From the NCBI RefSeq assembly GCF_000293805.1, contig NZ_AMBZ01000002.1:209001-273000 (forward strand): a stretch of 64,000 nt of DNA, given 5' to 3'. The notes below the pieces were generated by a model that worked only from the letters and a program-made list of their open reading frames with translations, was not told the DNA's origin and ran no database searches. Positions within the stretch are counted from its first letter, which is position 1. Each line of letters starts with the position of its first letter. A program made the translations under genes and the position numbers. This document shows positions 29,021-38,589 of the stretch, in pieces. The stretch is from Paenibacillus alvei DSM 29 (GTDB lineage: Bacteria; Bacillota; Bacilli; Paenibacillales; Paenibacillaceae).

Positions 29021-30631
29021 CTACCCCCTCACCTTGAATAATTCGATGACGTGCTCGACGCCACTATCAATCGGTGCCGTAACGAACGACGGGAACAATC
29101 CGATTAAGATAATGCACGCTGTCAGTACCATAATCGGCACGGCTTCGACAAGCCTTGCATCCTTTAAGCCTGCATAGCGCTCATCTCTCGGACCATAAGA
29201 GATAGCCAGTACCCCGCGAAGCACATATACACTACTTAAAATAATGCCAAGCGCTGCGAGTATGGCAGCCCACTTCATCGTTTCGAACAGCCCAAGCAAG
29301 GAGAGAAGCTCCGCTACGAATCCGGACAAGCCTGGCAAACCAAGCGAAGCCAAGCCTGACAACAGAAGAATACCGCATAAGAACGGCATGCTCTTTGCTA
29401 AGCCACCCAACTCGTCGATTCTCGTAGTTCCCGTTCTTTCTAACAATGCACCAACAAGCAGGAAGAACAGCGCCGAGATGAATCCATGCGATACCATCTG
29501 TACTACAGCACCCTGCAGCCCGATATCATTCATTGCCGCAATACCAAGCAGGACGAAGCCCATATGGCTAATACTCGAGTAAGCCAAAATTAATCTAAAT
29601 TCCTTTTGTACAAAGGCGAGTATAGCCCCATATAGCACGTTGATAACGCCTAGCACAGCCAGAAGCACTGACCATGTTGCAGTCTCATGCGGAAGCAAGG
29701 CAGTTCCGAACTGTACAAGCCCGTATGCCCCCATCTTCAGCAATATTCCGGAGTGCAGCATGACAACTGGTGCCGGAGCTTCTGCGTGCACACGCAGCAT
29801 CCAGGTATGGAATGGAAATATCGGGAGCTTTACGCCAAAAGCAACAATAAGTAAGAAAAAGACAAAGGTTCGCATACTTTCGGACAAGTATACCCCGCTC
29901 TGCTCCTGATTGATAAATGATGCTGCATCGTTAATGTTTTTCAAAATGACATCAAGATTGCCGGAATACACGTAATGGCCATTGATAGCCATATCCGGGT
30001 TAGGTGCAAAGCCTGCAGTCACCGTCAATATAATGAAAGCCACCAAGAGAAGCGCGGATCCGAGACCATTGTACAGCAGGAATTGGTTTGCGGCCTTCTC
30101 GCGATGCATATAGCCCCAAATTCCAATAAGGAAATAAGTCGGCACCAGTGTCCATTCAAAGAACATGAAAAATAAGAACAGATCGCGTGCCATAAAGACG
30201 CCAAGCATACCGACTTCAAGCAGCAGGAATAGAATAAAATACGACTTCCAGCGCTTCTTCACGTATAGGGATGCAAATGCTGCCATTGAAGCTACGATCG
30301 TTGTCATTACAACGAGTGGAAGCGATAGCGAATCAATTGATAAATGATACTGTATCGTGAATGCCCATGAGCTCAGTCCCTCAATCAATTCGGAATTGAG
30401 CGGGATGGAAATCCATGAATGTTGCTCCACCAAGCTCTTGCCTTGTTCCAGCGCATCATAATTGCCATAAATGACAAGCGCCAGCAAAAGCGGCACGAAT
30501 GTCGTCACAATGCCCGTTACTTGAATCGAACGTGTTCGTTCTTGGGGAATGCACAATAATACGATTACCCCAAGCAAAGGCGAGAAGGTCAGCAGCGTTA
30601 GCAGCGGCATCGAAGAAAGAACATTCAGCAT
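29021..30631 (-). CDS. nuoM: NADH-quinone oxidoreductase subunit M
   Basis: Antiporter-like subunit of complex I, 536 residues, about 14 helices. Key segments seen are FFEWTLVPTYFLIGIWG (with the conserved Glu), LPIFPFHTWMLRVHAEAPAPVVMLHSG and LILAYSSISHMGFVLLG (Lys/His channel region). Its ATG abuts the nuoL stop (TAG-ATG), consistent with coupled translation. Confidence 0.96.
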   Translation of the reverse strand: MLNVLSSMPLLTLLTFSPLLGVIVLLCIPQERTRSIQVTGIVTTFVPLLLALVIYGNYDALEQGKSLVEQHSWISIPLNSELIEGLSSWAFTIQYHLSIDSLSLPLVVMTTIVASMAAFASLYVKKRWKSYFILFLLLEVGMLGVFMARDLFLFFMFFEWTLVPTYFLIGIWGYMHREKAANQFLLYNGLGSALLLVAFIILTVTAGFAPNPDMAINGHYVYSGNLDVILKNINDAASFINQEQSGVYLSESMRTFVFFLLIVAFGVKLPIFPFHTWMLRVHAEAPAPVVMLHSGILLKMGAYGLVQFGTALLPHETATWSVLLAVLGVINVLYGAILAFVQKEFRLILAYSSISHMGFVLLGIAAMNDIGLQGAVVQMVSHGFISALFFLLVGALLERTGTTRIDELGGLAKSMPFLCGILLLSGLASLGLPGLSGFVAELLSLLGLFETMKWAAILAALGIILSSVYVLRGVLAISYGPRDERYAGLKDARLVEAVPIMVLTACIILIGLFPSFVTAPIDSGVEHVIELFKVRG

Positions 30632-32531
30632 CTACCAGAACCTCCTTCCAAGTGCCAGTACGAGCAGAATCATTCCGACAAAGCCAAACAGGGACACTAA
30701 TCCATAGGTTTGAAGCTGGCCACTTTGCAATCGCAGCGACGTTCTGCCGATACCGACCGTAAACCATGTGACCAAGCGAACCAAGCCATCAATGATCCAT
30801 TTATCAATCGCCTTTAGGAATAGCCCTATGCCAGTAAGAGAACGTACAAATACAATGTGATACAGTTCATCCACATAATATTTGTTGGCAAGCAAACGAT
30901 AGAGCGGTGCTGCCGTTTGCTCGAGCGTATCTTGACGCTTGCGGCCAGGGCCGTACATAACATAACCAAGTCCAATACCCAATACACCGATAAGCGCCGA
31001 TACTATCATCACCATCACATTCGCGTGTTCAGCCGCTTCCTCCCCAGTCAACCATGAGCCGAAACTGCCGCCAAACGGAGTGTTAATGAAACCAGCAACG
31101 ATAGCCAGTATACTGAGCACGATCAAAGGCATCGTCATGGATAATGGTGATTCATGAACCTTGGATGCATCGCTATCTGCCGATGTCTCACCTGTAAAAT
31201 ACAAGGAAAAACAAACGTGCCATATAAAATGCAGTAAAGAATGCAGCTATTACACCAACAATAAATAATAGCCAATTATTTTGCTCCCAAGCTGCTGTCA
31301 AGATCGCATCCTTGGACCAAAAGCCGGACAATGGAGGAATACCGGACAGAGCCAGTGCTCCAATACCGAATGTCCAAGCGGTAACCTTCATGTTGCGGCC
31401 AATGCCGCCCATCTTGAAAATATCCTGTGTATGTACAGCATGAATGACGCTACCCGCTCCAAGGAACAGAAGCGCCTTGAAAAAGGCGTGCGTAAACAAG
31501 TGGAACATACCTGCCGTTACCGCTCCGAGACCGAGCGCCATCATCATGTAGCCAAGCTGGCTAACCGTCGAGTATGCCAGAATACGCTTCAAGTCTCGCT
31601 GCGCGATTGCAATCGTTGCTGCGAAGATCGCTGTAAAGCCCCCCACACTTGCAACAATCGTCATCGCCGTAGGAGACATGTGGAAAATATCAAATGTCCG
31701 TGCAACCAGATACACACCTGCTGCTACCATCGTAGCCGCATGGATAAGAGCTGAGATCGGTGTCGGCCCTTCCATCGCATCCGGAAGCCATGTATGCAGC
31801 GGGAACTGACCCGACTTACCTACCGCCCCAACAAATATGAGAGACGCAATCCAAGTCGTCAGGCCGGCAGAAATGCCGCTCTGTGCTAGCGAATCTGCAT
31901 TGCTGAACACATTGCTTATGGATGTAAAATCAAGCGCGTGGTTTGGCATATGCCAGAACAGAAGCAGCAGCGCAATGAATAAACCAACATCCCCTATCCG
32001 TGTGACGATAAACGCCTTCTTTGCGGCCGCACGTGCAGCCGGGCGCTCATACCAGAACCCAACGAGCAGGAATGAGCACACACCAACAAGCTCCCAAAAG
32101 ATATAGAGCTGCAGCAGATTTGGAGACAGTACAAGCCCCAACATCGAGCTGGTAAAAAGCGCAATGTACGCATAGAACACCGTTTGCCGCTCATCACCAT
32201 GCATATACCCTTTGGAATATATATTTACTAGCAAACTGACCAGCGTCACAATGACGAGCATAAGTGCGTTCAAGTTCGTTACATCGAATCCAAACTCTAG
32301 ACGAAAGTCACCAAAGCGAATCCAATCGAAGCTTCGGGTGTAGTCTTCCATCGTGCTGGACACCCGCTCCCATAAGAGGAGCGCAGACAGTACGAACGCA
32401 GCAAGAGAGCTGATGACGCCGAGCAGAACGGCTGCGCCTTTCATCTGACGGCCAAATGCCGTCAGCATGAGGAACGCGAGCAGCGGAATGACCGGGATAG
32501 CCCATGCGAATTGCGAAAAGACGGATTCCAT
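30632..32531 (-). pseudogene. nuoL: NADH-quinone oxidoreductase subunit L, split by one extra base
   Basis: The largest pump subunit of complex I, with the long lateral helix. Frame one (ATG 32531, behind GGAGG) runs 447 residues to ARLFFLVFYR and stops at 31188. Frame two holds the C-terminal 190 residues from FTGETSAD to 30632. Removing one A from the AAAA at 31196-31199 joins them as LFFLVFTGET and gives 632 residues, normal for NuoL. Conserved motifs FHTWLPDAMEGPTPISALIHAATMV-like and RILAYSTVSQLGYM are present in the first part. nuoM follows directly. Complex I should not tolerate this loss, so an artefact of base calling is the likeliest cause. Confidence 0.93.
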
Positions 32532-32551
32532 TGTCGTATCCTCCCTACCGA

Positions 32552-32863
32552 TTATCTCTTCAAGTCGTCAAATTTGTCCACGTTGGCCGTTCCGCGATTC
32601 CGGTACAACGCGATAAGGATGGCGACACCGATTGCCGCTTCCGCAGCTGCAATCGCAATTGTAAAGAGAGAGAAAATTTGCCCCTTCAGGCTCGGTACGA
32701 CCCCGTATTTCGAAAAGGCAATCAAATTCAGGTTCGCTGCATTAAGCATTAGCTCAATGGATAACAGTACGATAACCGCGTTGCGCTTGGTAAGTACCCC
32801 ATATAAACCGATGCAGAACAAAATAGCGGCAAGTGTCAGAAAGGAAGCAAGCATCGTGCTCAA
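32552..32863 (-). CDS. nuoK: NADH-quinone oxidoreductase subunit K
   Basis: 103-residue, three-helix membrane subunit of complex I. Conserved glutamates of the proton path are visible in [14 protein letters not shown] and [13 protein letters not shown]. The TTG start overlaps the nuoJ stop (TTGA). Next gene is nuoL, 20 bases on. Confidence 0.97.
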   Translation of the reverse strand: MSTMLASFLTLAAILFCIGLYGVLTKRNAVIVLLSIELMLNAANLNLIAFSKYGVVPSLKGQIFSLFTIAIAAAEAAIGVAILIALYRNRGTANVDKFDDLKR

Positions 32864-33387
32864 GATTCATCCGCCTCCTTTTTAGCCAGCACGATCGCCC
32901 CGATAAAGGCGACCGTCAGCAGAACCGACAGCAGCTCGAACGGAATGACATGCTCCGTAAACATCTGTTTCCCGATATTCAGCGTATTGTCCTGTGCAAG
33001 TTCAGCATCTTGGTGCACTGGGAATTCAGAGCTGCGAATGGAGAAGAACAACACTCCGAACAATGCAATACAGCCGATTGCTGCCAGCGTTTCCTTCCAC
33101 GGCTTAACAAATGCCTCATCCTGCTTATCGTGCCGGGTCATCATAATACCAAATATCATTAGAATTGATATGGCGCCCGTATAGACGAGCACCTGCACGA
33201 AAGCAACAAACTCGGCATCAAGCAAAATATACATTCCTGCCAGTCCTAAGAAGGAAAAGGCAATGGATATCACCATATGTACAACCTTTGAAAAATTGAG
33301 CATCAACACAGCACCAGAAATAATGCAGATAGCCAGCACGAAGAAGACAACTGTCTCCCCTGTCCATTCCAAGGAAAAGTTAAACAC
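32860..33387 (-). CDS. nuoJ: NADH-quinone oxidoreductase subunit J
   Basis: Five-helix membrane subunit of complex I. The family core [22 protein letters not shown] (the pi-bulge helix that couples quinone reduction to pumping) is complete. No ATG lies near; the GTG at 33385-33387, just inside the end of nuoI, is the most probable start and gives 175 residues. It overlaps nuoI by 8 bases and nuoK by 4, as expected for coupled translation in this operon. Confidence 0.9.
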   Translation of the reverse strand: MFNFSLEWTGETVVFFVLAICIISGAVLMLNFSKVVHMVISIAFSFLGLAGMYILLDAEFVAFVQVLVYTGAISILMIFGIMMTRHDKQDEAFVKPWKETLAAIGCIALFGVLFFSIRSSEFPVHQDAELAQDNTLNIGKQMFTEHVIPFELLSVLLTVAFIGAIVLAKKEADES

Positions 33388-33832
33388 TTTTCTTCGCGCC
33401 CCCCTTCGGCATGGCGGAGTTGTTCTCTTGACGAATGTTGACATTGTTGTCGTTCAGCCAATTCAAATTTTTGAACAGATCATCACGGCTGTATGTCGCC
33501 AATTCAAAATTGTTCGTCATGACTATCGCTTCAGTCGGACATACTTCCGTGCATAGATCACACAAAATGCAAATTTCAAAGTTAATATCGTATGTGTCGA
33601 TCACTTTGCCCTTCTTCTCCGGATCCGGATTCGGTTTACCTATCAACGAAATGCATTCCGTTGGACAGATACGGGCACATTGATTGCATACGATACACTT
33701 ATCAGGATCGAAATGCTGTATGCCGCGAAACCGATCGGGCATCTCTAGCGGAACATCCGGGTATTTGTAGGTGACCTTCTTCGACGTCATCGCCTTCCAA
33801 GTAACGCCCAGACCCTTCAACAGTCCTTTCAC
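33380..33832 (-). CDS. nuoI: NADH-quinone oxidoreductase subunit I (two 4Fe-4S clusters)
   Basis: Peripheral electron-transfer subunit of complex I, 150 residues from the GTG behind AGGGGTGA. Two classic ferredoxin motifs are intact: CIVCNQCARICP and CILCDLCTEVCP, which bind clusters N6a and N6b and pass electrons to NuoB. A GTG nine bases upstream is an alternative start. Confidence 0.95.
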   Translation of the reverse strand: MKGLLKGLGVTWKAMTSKKVTYKYPDVPLEMPDRFRGIQHFDPDKCIVCNQCARICPTECISLIGKPNPDPEKKGKVIDTYDINFEICILCDLCTEVCPTEAIVMTNNFELATYSRDDLFKNLNWLNDNNVNIRQENNSAMPKGGAKKSV

Positions 33833-33848
33833 GGATCTCACCCCTAGC

Positions 33849-34859
33849 CTATTTGTTGAAAATTTCGATGTATATCGCCGTCAAGAAGACGTTAAGCAGG
33901 GCAAGCGGCAGCAGCACCTTCCACCCAAAGCCCATCAATTGATCCACGCGTATGCGAGGCATCGTTGCACGTAGCCAGAATAGGAAGAAGACGCAGAACG
34001 AGAATTTCAGGATGAACCACAGCAGCCCCGGTATGAAGTCGAGGAACGGGAGCGGTGGATGCCAGCCGCCTAAAAACAAGACCGTCGTCAGTGCTGAAAG
34101 TGCGAATACATACACATATTCCGCCAACATGAAGAAGGCGAATCGGAAACCGCTATATTCAACGTGGTAACCCGCAACAAGCTCTGATTCTGCCTCAGGC
34201 AAATCAAATGGGGTACGATTCAACTCAGATACCCCAGCGATAATAAAGACAATGAATCCGATGATTTGCGGGATAAAGTTCCATTCCCAAAAATAGTTGC
34301 CTTGCCCTTCTACTATGGTACGCAAGCTGAGCGATCCGTTCAACATGATAATACCAGCTACTGAAATAACGAGAGGTATTTCATAGCTTATCATTTGCGC
34401 CGCTGAGCGCATACCGCCGAGCAGAGAGTATTTGTTGTTGGACGCCCATCCTCCTAAAATAATACCAATCGTAGAGATGCTGGACAATGCAGCATAATAT
34501 AACAATCCGACATTCAGATCGGCAAAGCCTAAGTTAGCGGCATAAGGAATTGTCGCTATAACGGCAAATGCCGGTACATACGTGATGACTGGAGCCATGA
34601 TGAATAGTGCTTTATCAGCCTTGCGAGGTATTGTGTCTTCCTTAAGCAGTAGTTTCAAAATATCAGCAACCGTCTGCAGCAATCCAAGCGGACCTACTCG
34701 TGTAGGGCCATGACGCAGCTGCATCCAGCCTATGACTTTGCGTTCGAAGTAAATCGCATAGGTTACGAAGCCTAGGACAACGAGTAGAAGAACAACTCCC
34801 CATGCGATGAAAATTAGTCCATTCTGCCACGTGAGTGTTTGATTCAACAAGTCCCCCAC
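33849..34859 (-). CDS. nuoH: NADH-quinone oxidoreductase subunit H
   Basis: Membrane subunit forming the quinone chamber with NuoB and NuoD. About eight helices in 336 residues. Recognisable segments are YFERKVIGWMQLRHGPTRVGP, GMRSAAQMISYEIPL and TPFDLPEAESELVAGYHVEYSG with the conserved acidic residues. GTG at 34857-34859 lies 10 bases after GGAGG and overlaps the nuoD stop by one base; a TTG two codons upstream is also possible. Confidence 0.95.
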   Translation of the reverse strand: MGDLLNQTLTWQNGLIFIAWGVVLLLVVLGFVTYAIYFERKVIGWMQLRHGPTRVGPLGLLQTVADILKLLLKEDTIPRKADKALFIMAPVITYVPAFAVIATIPYAANLGFADLNVGLLYYAALSSISTIGIILGGWASNNKYSLLGGMRSAAQMISYEIPLVISVAGIIMLNGSLSLRTIVEGQGNYFWEWNFIPQIIGFIVFIIAGVSELNRTPFDLPEAESELVAGYHVEYSGFRFAFFMLAEYVYVFALSALTTVLFLGGWHPPLPFLDFIPGLLWFILKFSFCVFFLFWLRATMPRIRVDQLMGFGWKVLLPLALLNVFLTAIYIEIFNK

Positions 34860-35959
34860 TAGCAATCCACCTCCCCGACGACGATGTCAATCCCGCCCAA
34901 TATGGTAATCAGGTTCGTCATCGTTTCGCCTACGAGCAGCTTCGGCAGTATTTGCAAATTCACAAAAGACGGACGTCGGAACTTCAGCCGGAATGGCTCC
35001 GCCTTGCCCTTAGATACGATGTAGCAGCCAATTTCTCCGCGCGGCGATTCGATCCGTGCATATACCTCACCCGCAGGCGGCCGTATGACACGAGGGACTT
35101 TGCCCATTGTTTCTCCTTCGCTCGGAAATTGCTCTACAGCCTGCTCCAGAATACGCAAGCTCTGCTTCAGCTCTTCCAGACGGATGACATAGCGATCATA
35201 GCAGTCTCCTACTTTGCCCAGCGGGACATCGAATTCGAAGCGATCGTACAGGCTGTAAGGCTCATTTTTGCGCAAATCCCAGTTTACGCCCGTACAGCGC
35301 AGATTGGCGCCGCTAAGCCCGTAGGCGATCGCGGTCTCTGCATCGTAAGTGCCGACTCCCTTAATACGGGATAAAAATATTTCATTGCCGCTTACAAGCC
35401 GATCGTATTCATCCATGCGCTTTTTCATATAAGGCAGAAACTCACGTACTTTATCGATCCAGCCCGGAGGAGCATCCCACTTTACCCCGCCGACACGCAT
35501 ATAGTTGTACGTAAGTCTAGCACCGCACAATTCATTGAATAGATCGATGATGATCTCACGATCACGGAATGCGTACAGGAATGGGCTCATCGCACCGATA
35601 TCAAGCAAATACGTGCCCCACCACACAAGATGACTGGCTACACGCTGAAGCTCCATCACGATAAGACGCATAAATTCGGCCTTCTCAGGAATCTCCAACT
35701 GCATCATCTTCTCTACCGCATGAACCAGTACATAATTGTTCGTCATGGCAGAGACATAATCCATACGGTCTGTATAAGGAATAATCTGTGTATAATTCAA
35801 GCTTTCCGCAAGCTTCTCCGTACCGCGATGCAGGTAACCCATTACTGGAGTTGCTTCCGTAATGACCTCACCGTCCAGCTTGACGACGATGCGGAATACA
35901 CCGTGCGTACTCGGGTGCTGCGGCCCAACATTAAGCAGCAATTCTTCTGTGCGAATCAC
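34859..35959 (-). CDS. nuoD: NADH-quinone oxidoreductase subunit D
   Basis: 49-kDa-type subunit, related to hydrogenase large subunits, lining the quinone site. 366 residues. GPQHPSTHGVFRIV carries the quinone-binding His, with GYLHRGTEKLAE and the C-terminal GGIDIVVGEVD also present. The hydrogenase nickel-binding cysteines are absent, as expected for complex I. GTG start with GGAGGTG at 9 bases, inside the end of nuoC. Confidence 0.96.
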   Translation of the reverse strand: MIRTEELLLNVGPQHPSTHGVFRIVVKLDGEVITEATPVMGYLHRGTEKLAESLNYTQIIPYTDRMDYVSAMTNNYVLVHAVEKMMQLEIPEKAEFMRLIVMELQRVASHLVWWGTYLLDIGAMSPFLYAFRDREIIIDLFNELCGARLTYNYMRVGGVKWDAPPGWIDKVREFLPYMKKRMDEYDRLVSGNEIFLSRIKGVGTYDAETAIAYGLSGANLRCTGVNWDLRKNEPYSLYDRFEFDVPLGKVGDCYDRYVIRLEELKQSLRILEQAVEQFPSEGETMGKVPRVIRPPAGEVYARIESPRGEIGCYIVSKGKAEPFRLKFRRPSFVNLQILPKLLVGETMTNLITILGGIDIVVGEVDC

Positions 35960-35965
35960 GGGTGG

Positions 35966-37088
35966 TTACACCTCCGAATCTAACGGCACATAATCTTTGC
36001 GCAGCGGGTGTCCAACCCAATCATCCGGCATCATGATGCGGCGCAAGTCGGGATGTCCCGGAAAATCAATGCCCAGCAAATCGTATACTTCACGCTCATT
36101 CCAGTCCGCTGTTGGCCATATTGGCGTTACCGATGCGATGGAAGGCGCCTCGCGATCTGTCTTAACACGAACAGCAACCTCTGCTCTCGTGTTCAAATTA
36201 ATGAGGTGATAGATGACTTCTAAATGTGTCTCCTGGTCGGTGCCGGATAAATTACGCAAATAGTCACATGACCAATCTCCGTGCTTACGAAGGAGATCGG
36301 CAGCCGCTAACCAATGTTCATTTTTACCGTTACCGTAGGCAAATGATCGTTCATCTCATTGATAAATGCTTCCTCAACCGCTTCTTCTGCGATTTCCGTC
36401 TTCAGCAAGGCAACGAGCTGATCAAGGACAGGCTGCTTGGGTGAAGGCTCTTTCGGCTTAGGCGGTTCTTCATCTGCCTTTACCCGAGGAGCGCGTGCAG
36501 GCCGTTCTGGTTTCTCAGCGGCATCACCAGCACCTTCTTCTCTCACGCGCGCTCGTGGTGGACGCGCTGCTGCAGGTTCTGCTCCTGTAGAAGCTTCTCC
36601 GCCGCCTTCTGCCGACTTCGCTCGCGCTGCTCGCGCCTCAGCAGCCGCCTGTATTCGTGCTGCCTTCTCTTCTTCCGTCAATGGCGCACGCTTCGGCTTC
36701 TCTGTTTCCGCTGTGACGGAGACCTCCTTCGTAGCGTCGGTATGGCCTTCGGTTTCAGCAGCCGCAGGAACGGGCTTCGATTCCAGTTGTATGTCTAGTT
36801 CCTTCTGGACTTCTTTTTCTCATCAGTCTTTTCAGTCTCCAGCTTCTGCTCTGGTGCTGTAGGATCAGGCTTCACACCCGAAGCAGCCTGATCTGGCGAT
36901 TGAGATTCTTGAATCTGCTCACTAGCCTGCTTTTCTAACTTTTCTTCAAATACAGAATCTTTTGCATCCGGGTTGGATTCATGGCCTGTTGCTGTACTCG
37001 AGATTGAGTCTGTATCCGACACTTGCTTCTCATGTTGTTCAGAGGGTAGTTCTCCTGCAGTCTTGTCCTTCTCTTGCTCCTCACTCAT
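35966..37088 (-). pseudogene. nuoC: NADH-quinone oxidoreductase subunit C with charged N-terminal extension, split by two missing bases
   Basis: Three frames cover one gene. The first starts with an ATG overlapping the nuoB stop (ATGA) and ends SRRN. The second carries an Ala/Arg/Glu-rich stretch and ends KMNIG; the third holds the NuoC core (WNEREVYDLLGIDFPGHPDL, GHPLRKDY). Adding one base to the five-T runs at 36814-36818 and at 36321-36325 restores 375 codons, giving KKEVQKELD and KNEHWLAAADLLR at the joints. The intact protein would have 374 residues, with roughly 190 of charged, low-complexity extension before the 30-kDa domain; such extensions occur in other Paenibacillus NuoC. As written no complete NuoC is made. 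Confidence 0.92.
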
Positions 37089-37603
37089 CGATTTGTCACC
37101 CGCTTTCCGGTTTTCGCCTCATAGCGGATCTTTTCTTGAAGCTTGTTGATTCCATAAATTAGTGCTGCAGGATTTGGCGGACAGCCCGGGATATAGACAT
37201 CCACCGGTACAATCTGATCCACACCCTTCACCACAGCATAAGACTTGACATATGGCCCTCCGGCAGTAGCGCAGGAACCCATCGCTATAACCCATTTCGG
37301 CTCCGGCATTTGATCGTAAAGTCTGCGAAGCAATGGTCCCATCTTCTTCGTAACGGTACCTGCTACGATCATTACGTCTGATTGACGGGGCGAAGTGCGA
37401 AAAATAACGCCGAAGCGATCCAGATCGTAATGGGAAGCCCCAGTGCCCATCATTTCGATTGCGCAGCAGGCAAGACCGAACGTAAGCGGCCACAATGAAT
37501 TGCTTCGGGCCCATGCCTTCAATTGTTCAAGCGTGCCAAAGAACACATTGCGTTCCAACTCTTGCCGTTCTTCCGGCGTAATTGATTCTAAAGTGAGTCC
37601 CAT
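37085..37603 (-). CDS. nuoB: NADH-quinone oxidoreductase subunit B (cluster N2)
   Basis: Holds the terminal 4Fe-4S cluster N2 that reduces quinone. 172 residues from the ATG behind GAAGGTG. Cluster cysteines are in [20 protein letters not shown] and IPGCPPNP. The start lies within the last codons of nuoA (16-base overlap) and the stop overlaps the nuoC ATG. Confidence 0.96.
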   Translation of the reverse strand: MGLTLESITPEERQELERNVFFGTLEQLKAWARSNSLWPLTFGLACCAIEMMGTGASHYDLDRFGVIFRTSPRQSDVMIVAGTVTKKMGPLLRRLYDQMPEPKWVIAMGSCATAGGPYVKSYAVVKGVDQIVPVDVYIPGCPPNPAALIYGINKLQEKIRYEAKTGKRVTNR

Positions 37604-37959
37604 TGAAGCACCTTCTTTTTCCAGGCATAAATTAGTCCAACCAACAGCAATCCGACGAAAATTAACATTTCGACAAGTGCAAACAACCCTAGCTGATTGT
37701 ATGCAACCGCCCATGGGTACAAGAAAACGGTTTCGACATCAAAAATGACAAACATGAGTGCAAACAAATAGTACCGTACGTTGAATCGGACTTGTCCGAC
37801 ACCAACAGGCTCGTTACCGCTTTCATAAGTCGTTTGCTTCATGTCTGTCGGCTTCTTCGGCCTAAGCCATCTCCCTACCGTCAGTGCGACAACCGGCAAT
37901 AAAATACCGAGTGCAATAAAAATGGCCACAATGACGTAATTGTTGATGTACTGTTCCAA
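37588..37959 (-). CDS. nuoA: NADH-quinone oxidoreductase subunit A
   Basis: Three-helix membrane subunit, 123 residues, first gene of the operon. Motifs [13 protein letters not shown] and [14 protein letters not shown] are diagnostic. TTG start with GGAGGGGGATG upstream. The operon runs nuoABCDHIJKLMN without nuoEFG, so the electron donor is not a standard NADH module and may be ferredoxin-like or another dehydrogenase. Confidence 0.95.
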   Translation of the reverse strand: MEQYINNYVIVAIFIALGILLPVVALTVGRWLRPKKPTDMKQTTYESGNEPVGVGQVRFNVRYYLFALMFVIFDVETVFLYPWAVAYNQLGLFALVEMLIFVGLLLVGLIYAWKKKVLQWDSL

Positions 37960-38031
37960 AGGTCATCCCCCTCCGCCGCAGCATCTGCCATTTTGCAAAA
38001 AAATAGAGAATTTTGTAATAAACCCGCCACA

Positions 38032-38040
38032 ATTATAACA
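38032..38040 (-). promoter_or_regulatory. Extended -10 promoter of the nuo operon
   Basis: Minus strand TGTTATAAT, an exact extended -10, about 73 bases upstream of the nuoA start. No good -35 at 17 bases, as is allowed for extended -10 promoters. Confidence 0.55.
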
Positions 38041-38221
38041 AAACCTACCAACCCCGTCTATGCAATTCCTGCCACCTTTTGTACATCTTTTCGAAAGTTG
38101 TTCGGTTTTGGTTATATACATATTCACATAAGGAGGACGATAGAAGATGACTAGTGAATGTTTTATGAACATCAGGAATGGATAAAAAGAGAGGAATATC
38201 GCACTGGAGGCCAAAAAAGGA

Positions 38222-38254
38222 CAAAAAAAGAGAGCTGCGATCCGGTCACAGCTC
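38222..38254 (-). terminator. Strong terminator upstream of nuoA
   Basis: Eight-pair stem GAGCTGTG/CGCAGCTC with a seven-base loop and TCTTTTTTT tail on the minus strand. It lies upstream of the nuo promoter, so it must end a separate transcript, best explained by the small RNA called at 38223-38423. Confidence 0.88.
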
Positions 38255-38423
38255 ACGGAGGATGAGGAAACTACCTACAATTAACCAACCTACTGAAAAT
38301 CAAAAGAACCAAGAAGAAGGATATTTCACTTGGTGTGAATGTTCAAGAAGTAGCCTTCCCGAACGTACACTTGATGAGGTTAACTTGATAACCTCCACAT
38401 GAGAATGATTATCAATATTAACT
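38223..38423 (-). ncRNA. Candidate Fur-regulated small RNA, about 200 nt
   Basis: Promoter, Fur box and terminator bracket about 200 transcribed bases with no credible ORF: the only ATG frame is six codons and has no Shine-Dalgarno. The 5' part folds as GAGGTTA-TCAAGT-TAACCTC. The 3' part has an unpaired pyrimidine-rich tract, TTTCCTCATCCTCC, just before the terminator, complementary to Shine-Dalgarno sequences. This architecture resembles B. subtilis FsrA, the Fur-controlled iron-sparing RNA, which is shorter. The gene next door is nuo, an iron-sulfur enzyme. Homology to FsrA is not shown; the call rests on layout. Confidence 0.6.
38400..38414. promoter_or_regulatory. Fur box
   Basis: TGAGAATGATTATCA agrees with the 7-1-7 Fur core TGATAATNATTATCA at all but one position. 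It covers about +9 to +23 of the minus-strand promoter at 38430-38458, a typical repression position. Confidence 0.8.
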
Positions 38424-38429
38424 GTCTTC

Positions 38430-38458
38430 ATTATAAACAGACCCCTTACATGCGTCAA
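38430..38458 (-). promoter_or_regulatory. Sigma-A promoter of the candidate small RNA
   Basis: Minus strand TTGACG (38453-38458), 17-base spacer, TATAAT (38430-38435). This is one of the closest matches to consensus in the window. Transcription would begin near 38423. Confidence 0.82.
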
Positions 38459-38519
38459 GCAATAAAATGATATTTTCTAAAATATTTTGTGGTTTCATTG
38501 CGATGTGTGAAAAATGGTT

Positions 38520-38549
38520 TTGAACTCTGCAGCCTGTTCAGTTTACAAT
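38520..38549 (+). promoter_or_regulatory. Sigma-A promoter candidate of the SDR gene
   Basis: Plus strand TTGAAC (38520-38525), 18-base spacer, TACAAT (38544-38549), about 40 bases before the ATG at 38590. Confidence 0.55.
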
Positions 38550-38589
38550 ATCCATACATCGGATCATACAACAAGGGGTTGAACGACTT

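Noticed and set aside
36307-37088. Two separate small genes between nuoB and the NuoC core
   Set aside because: Adding one base at each of two A-runs merges both with the NuoC core into one 374-residue frame.
37963-38256. 97-codon minus-strand frame upstream of nuoA
   Set aside because: It crosses the terminator of the candidate small RNA and the nuo promoter; not compatible with a gene.
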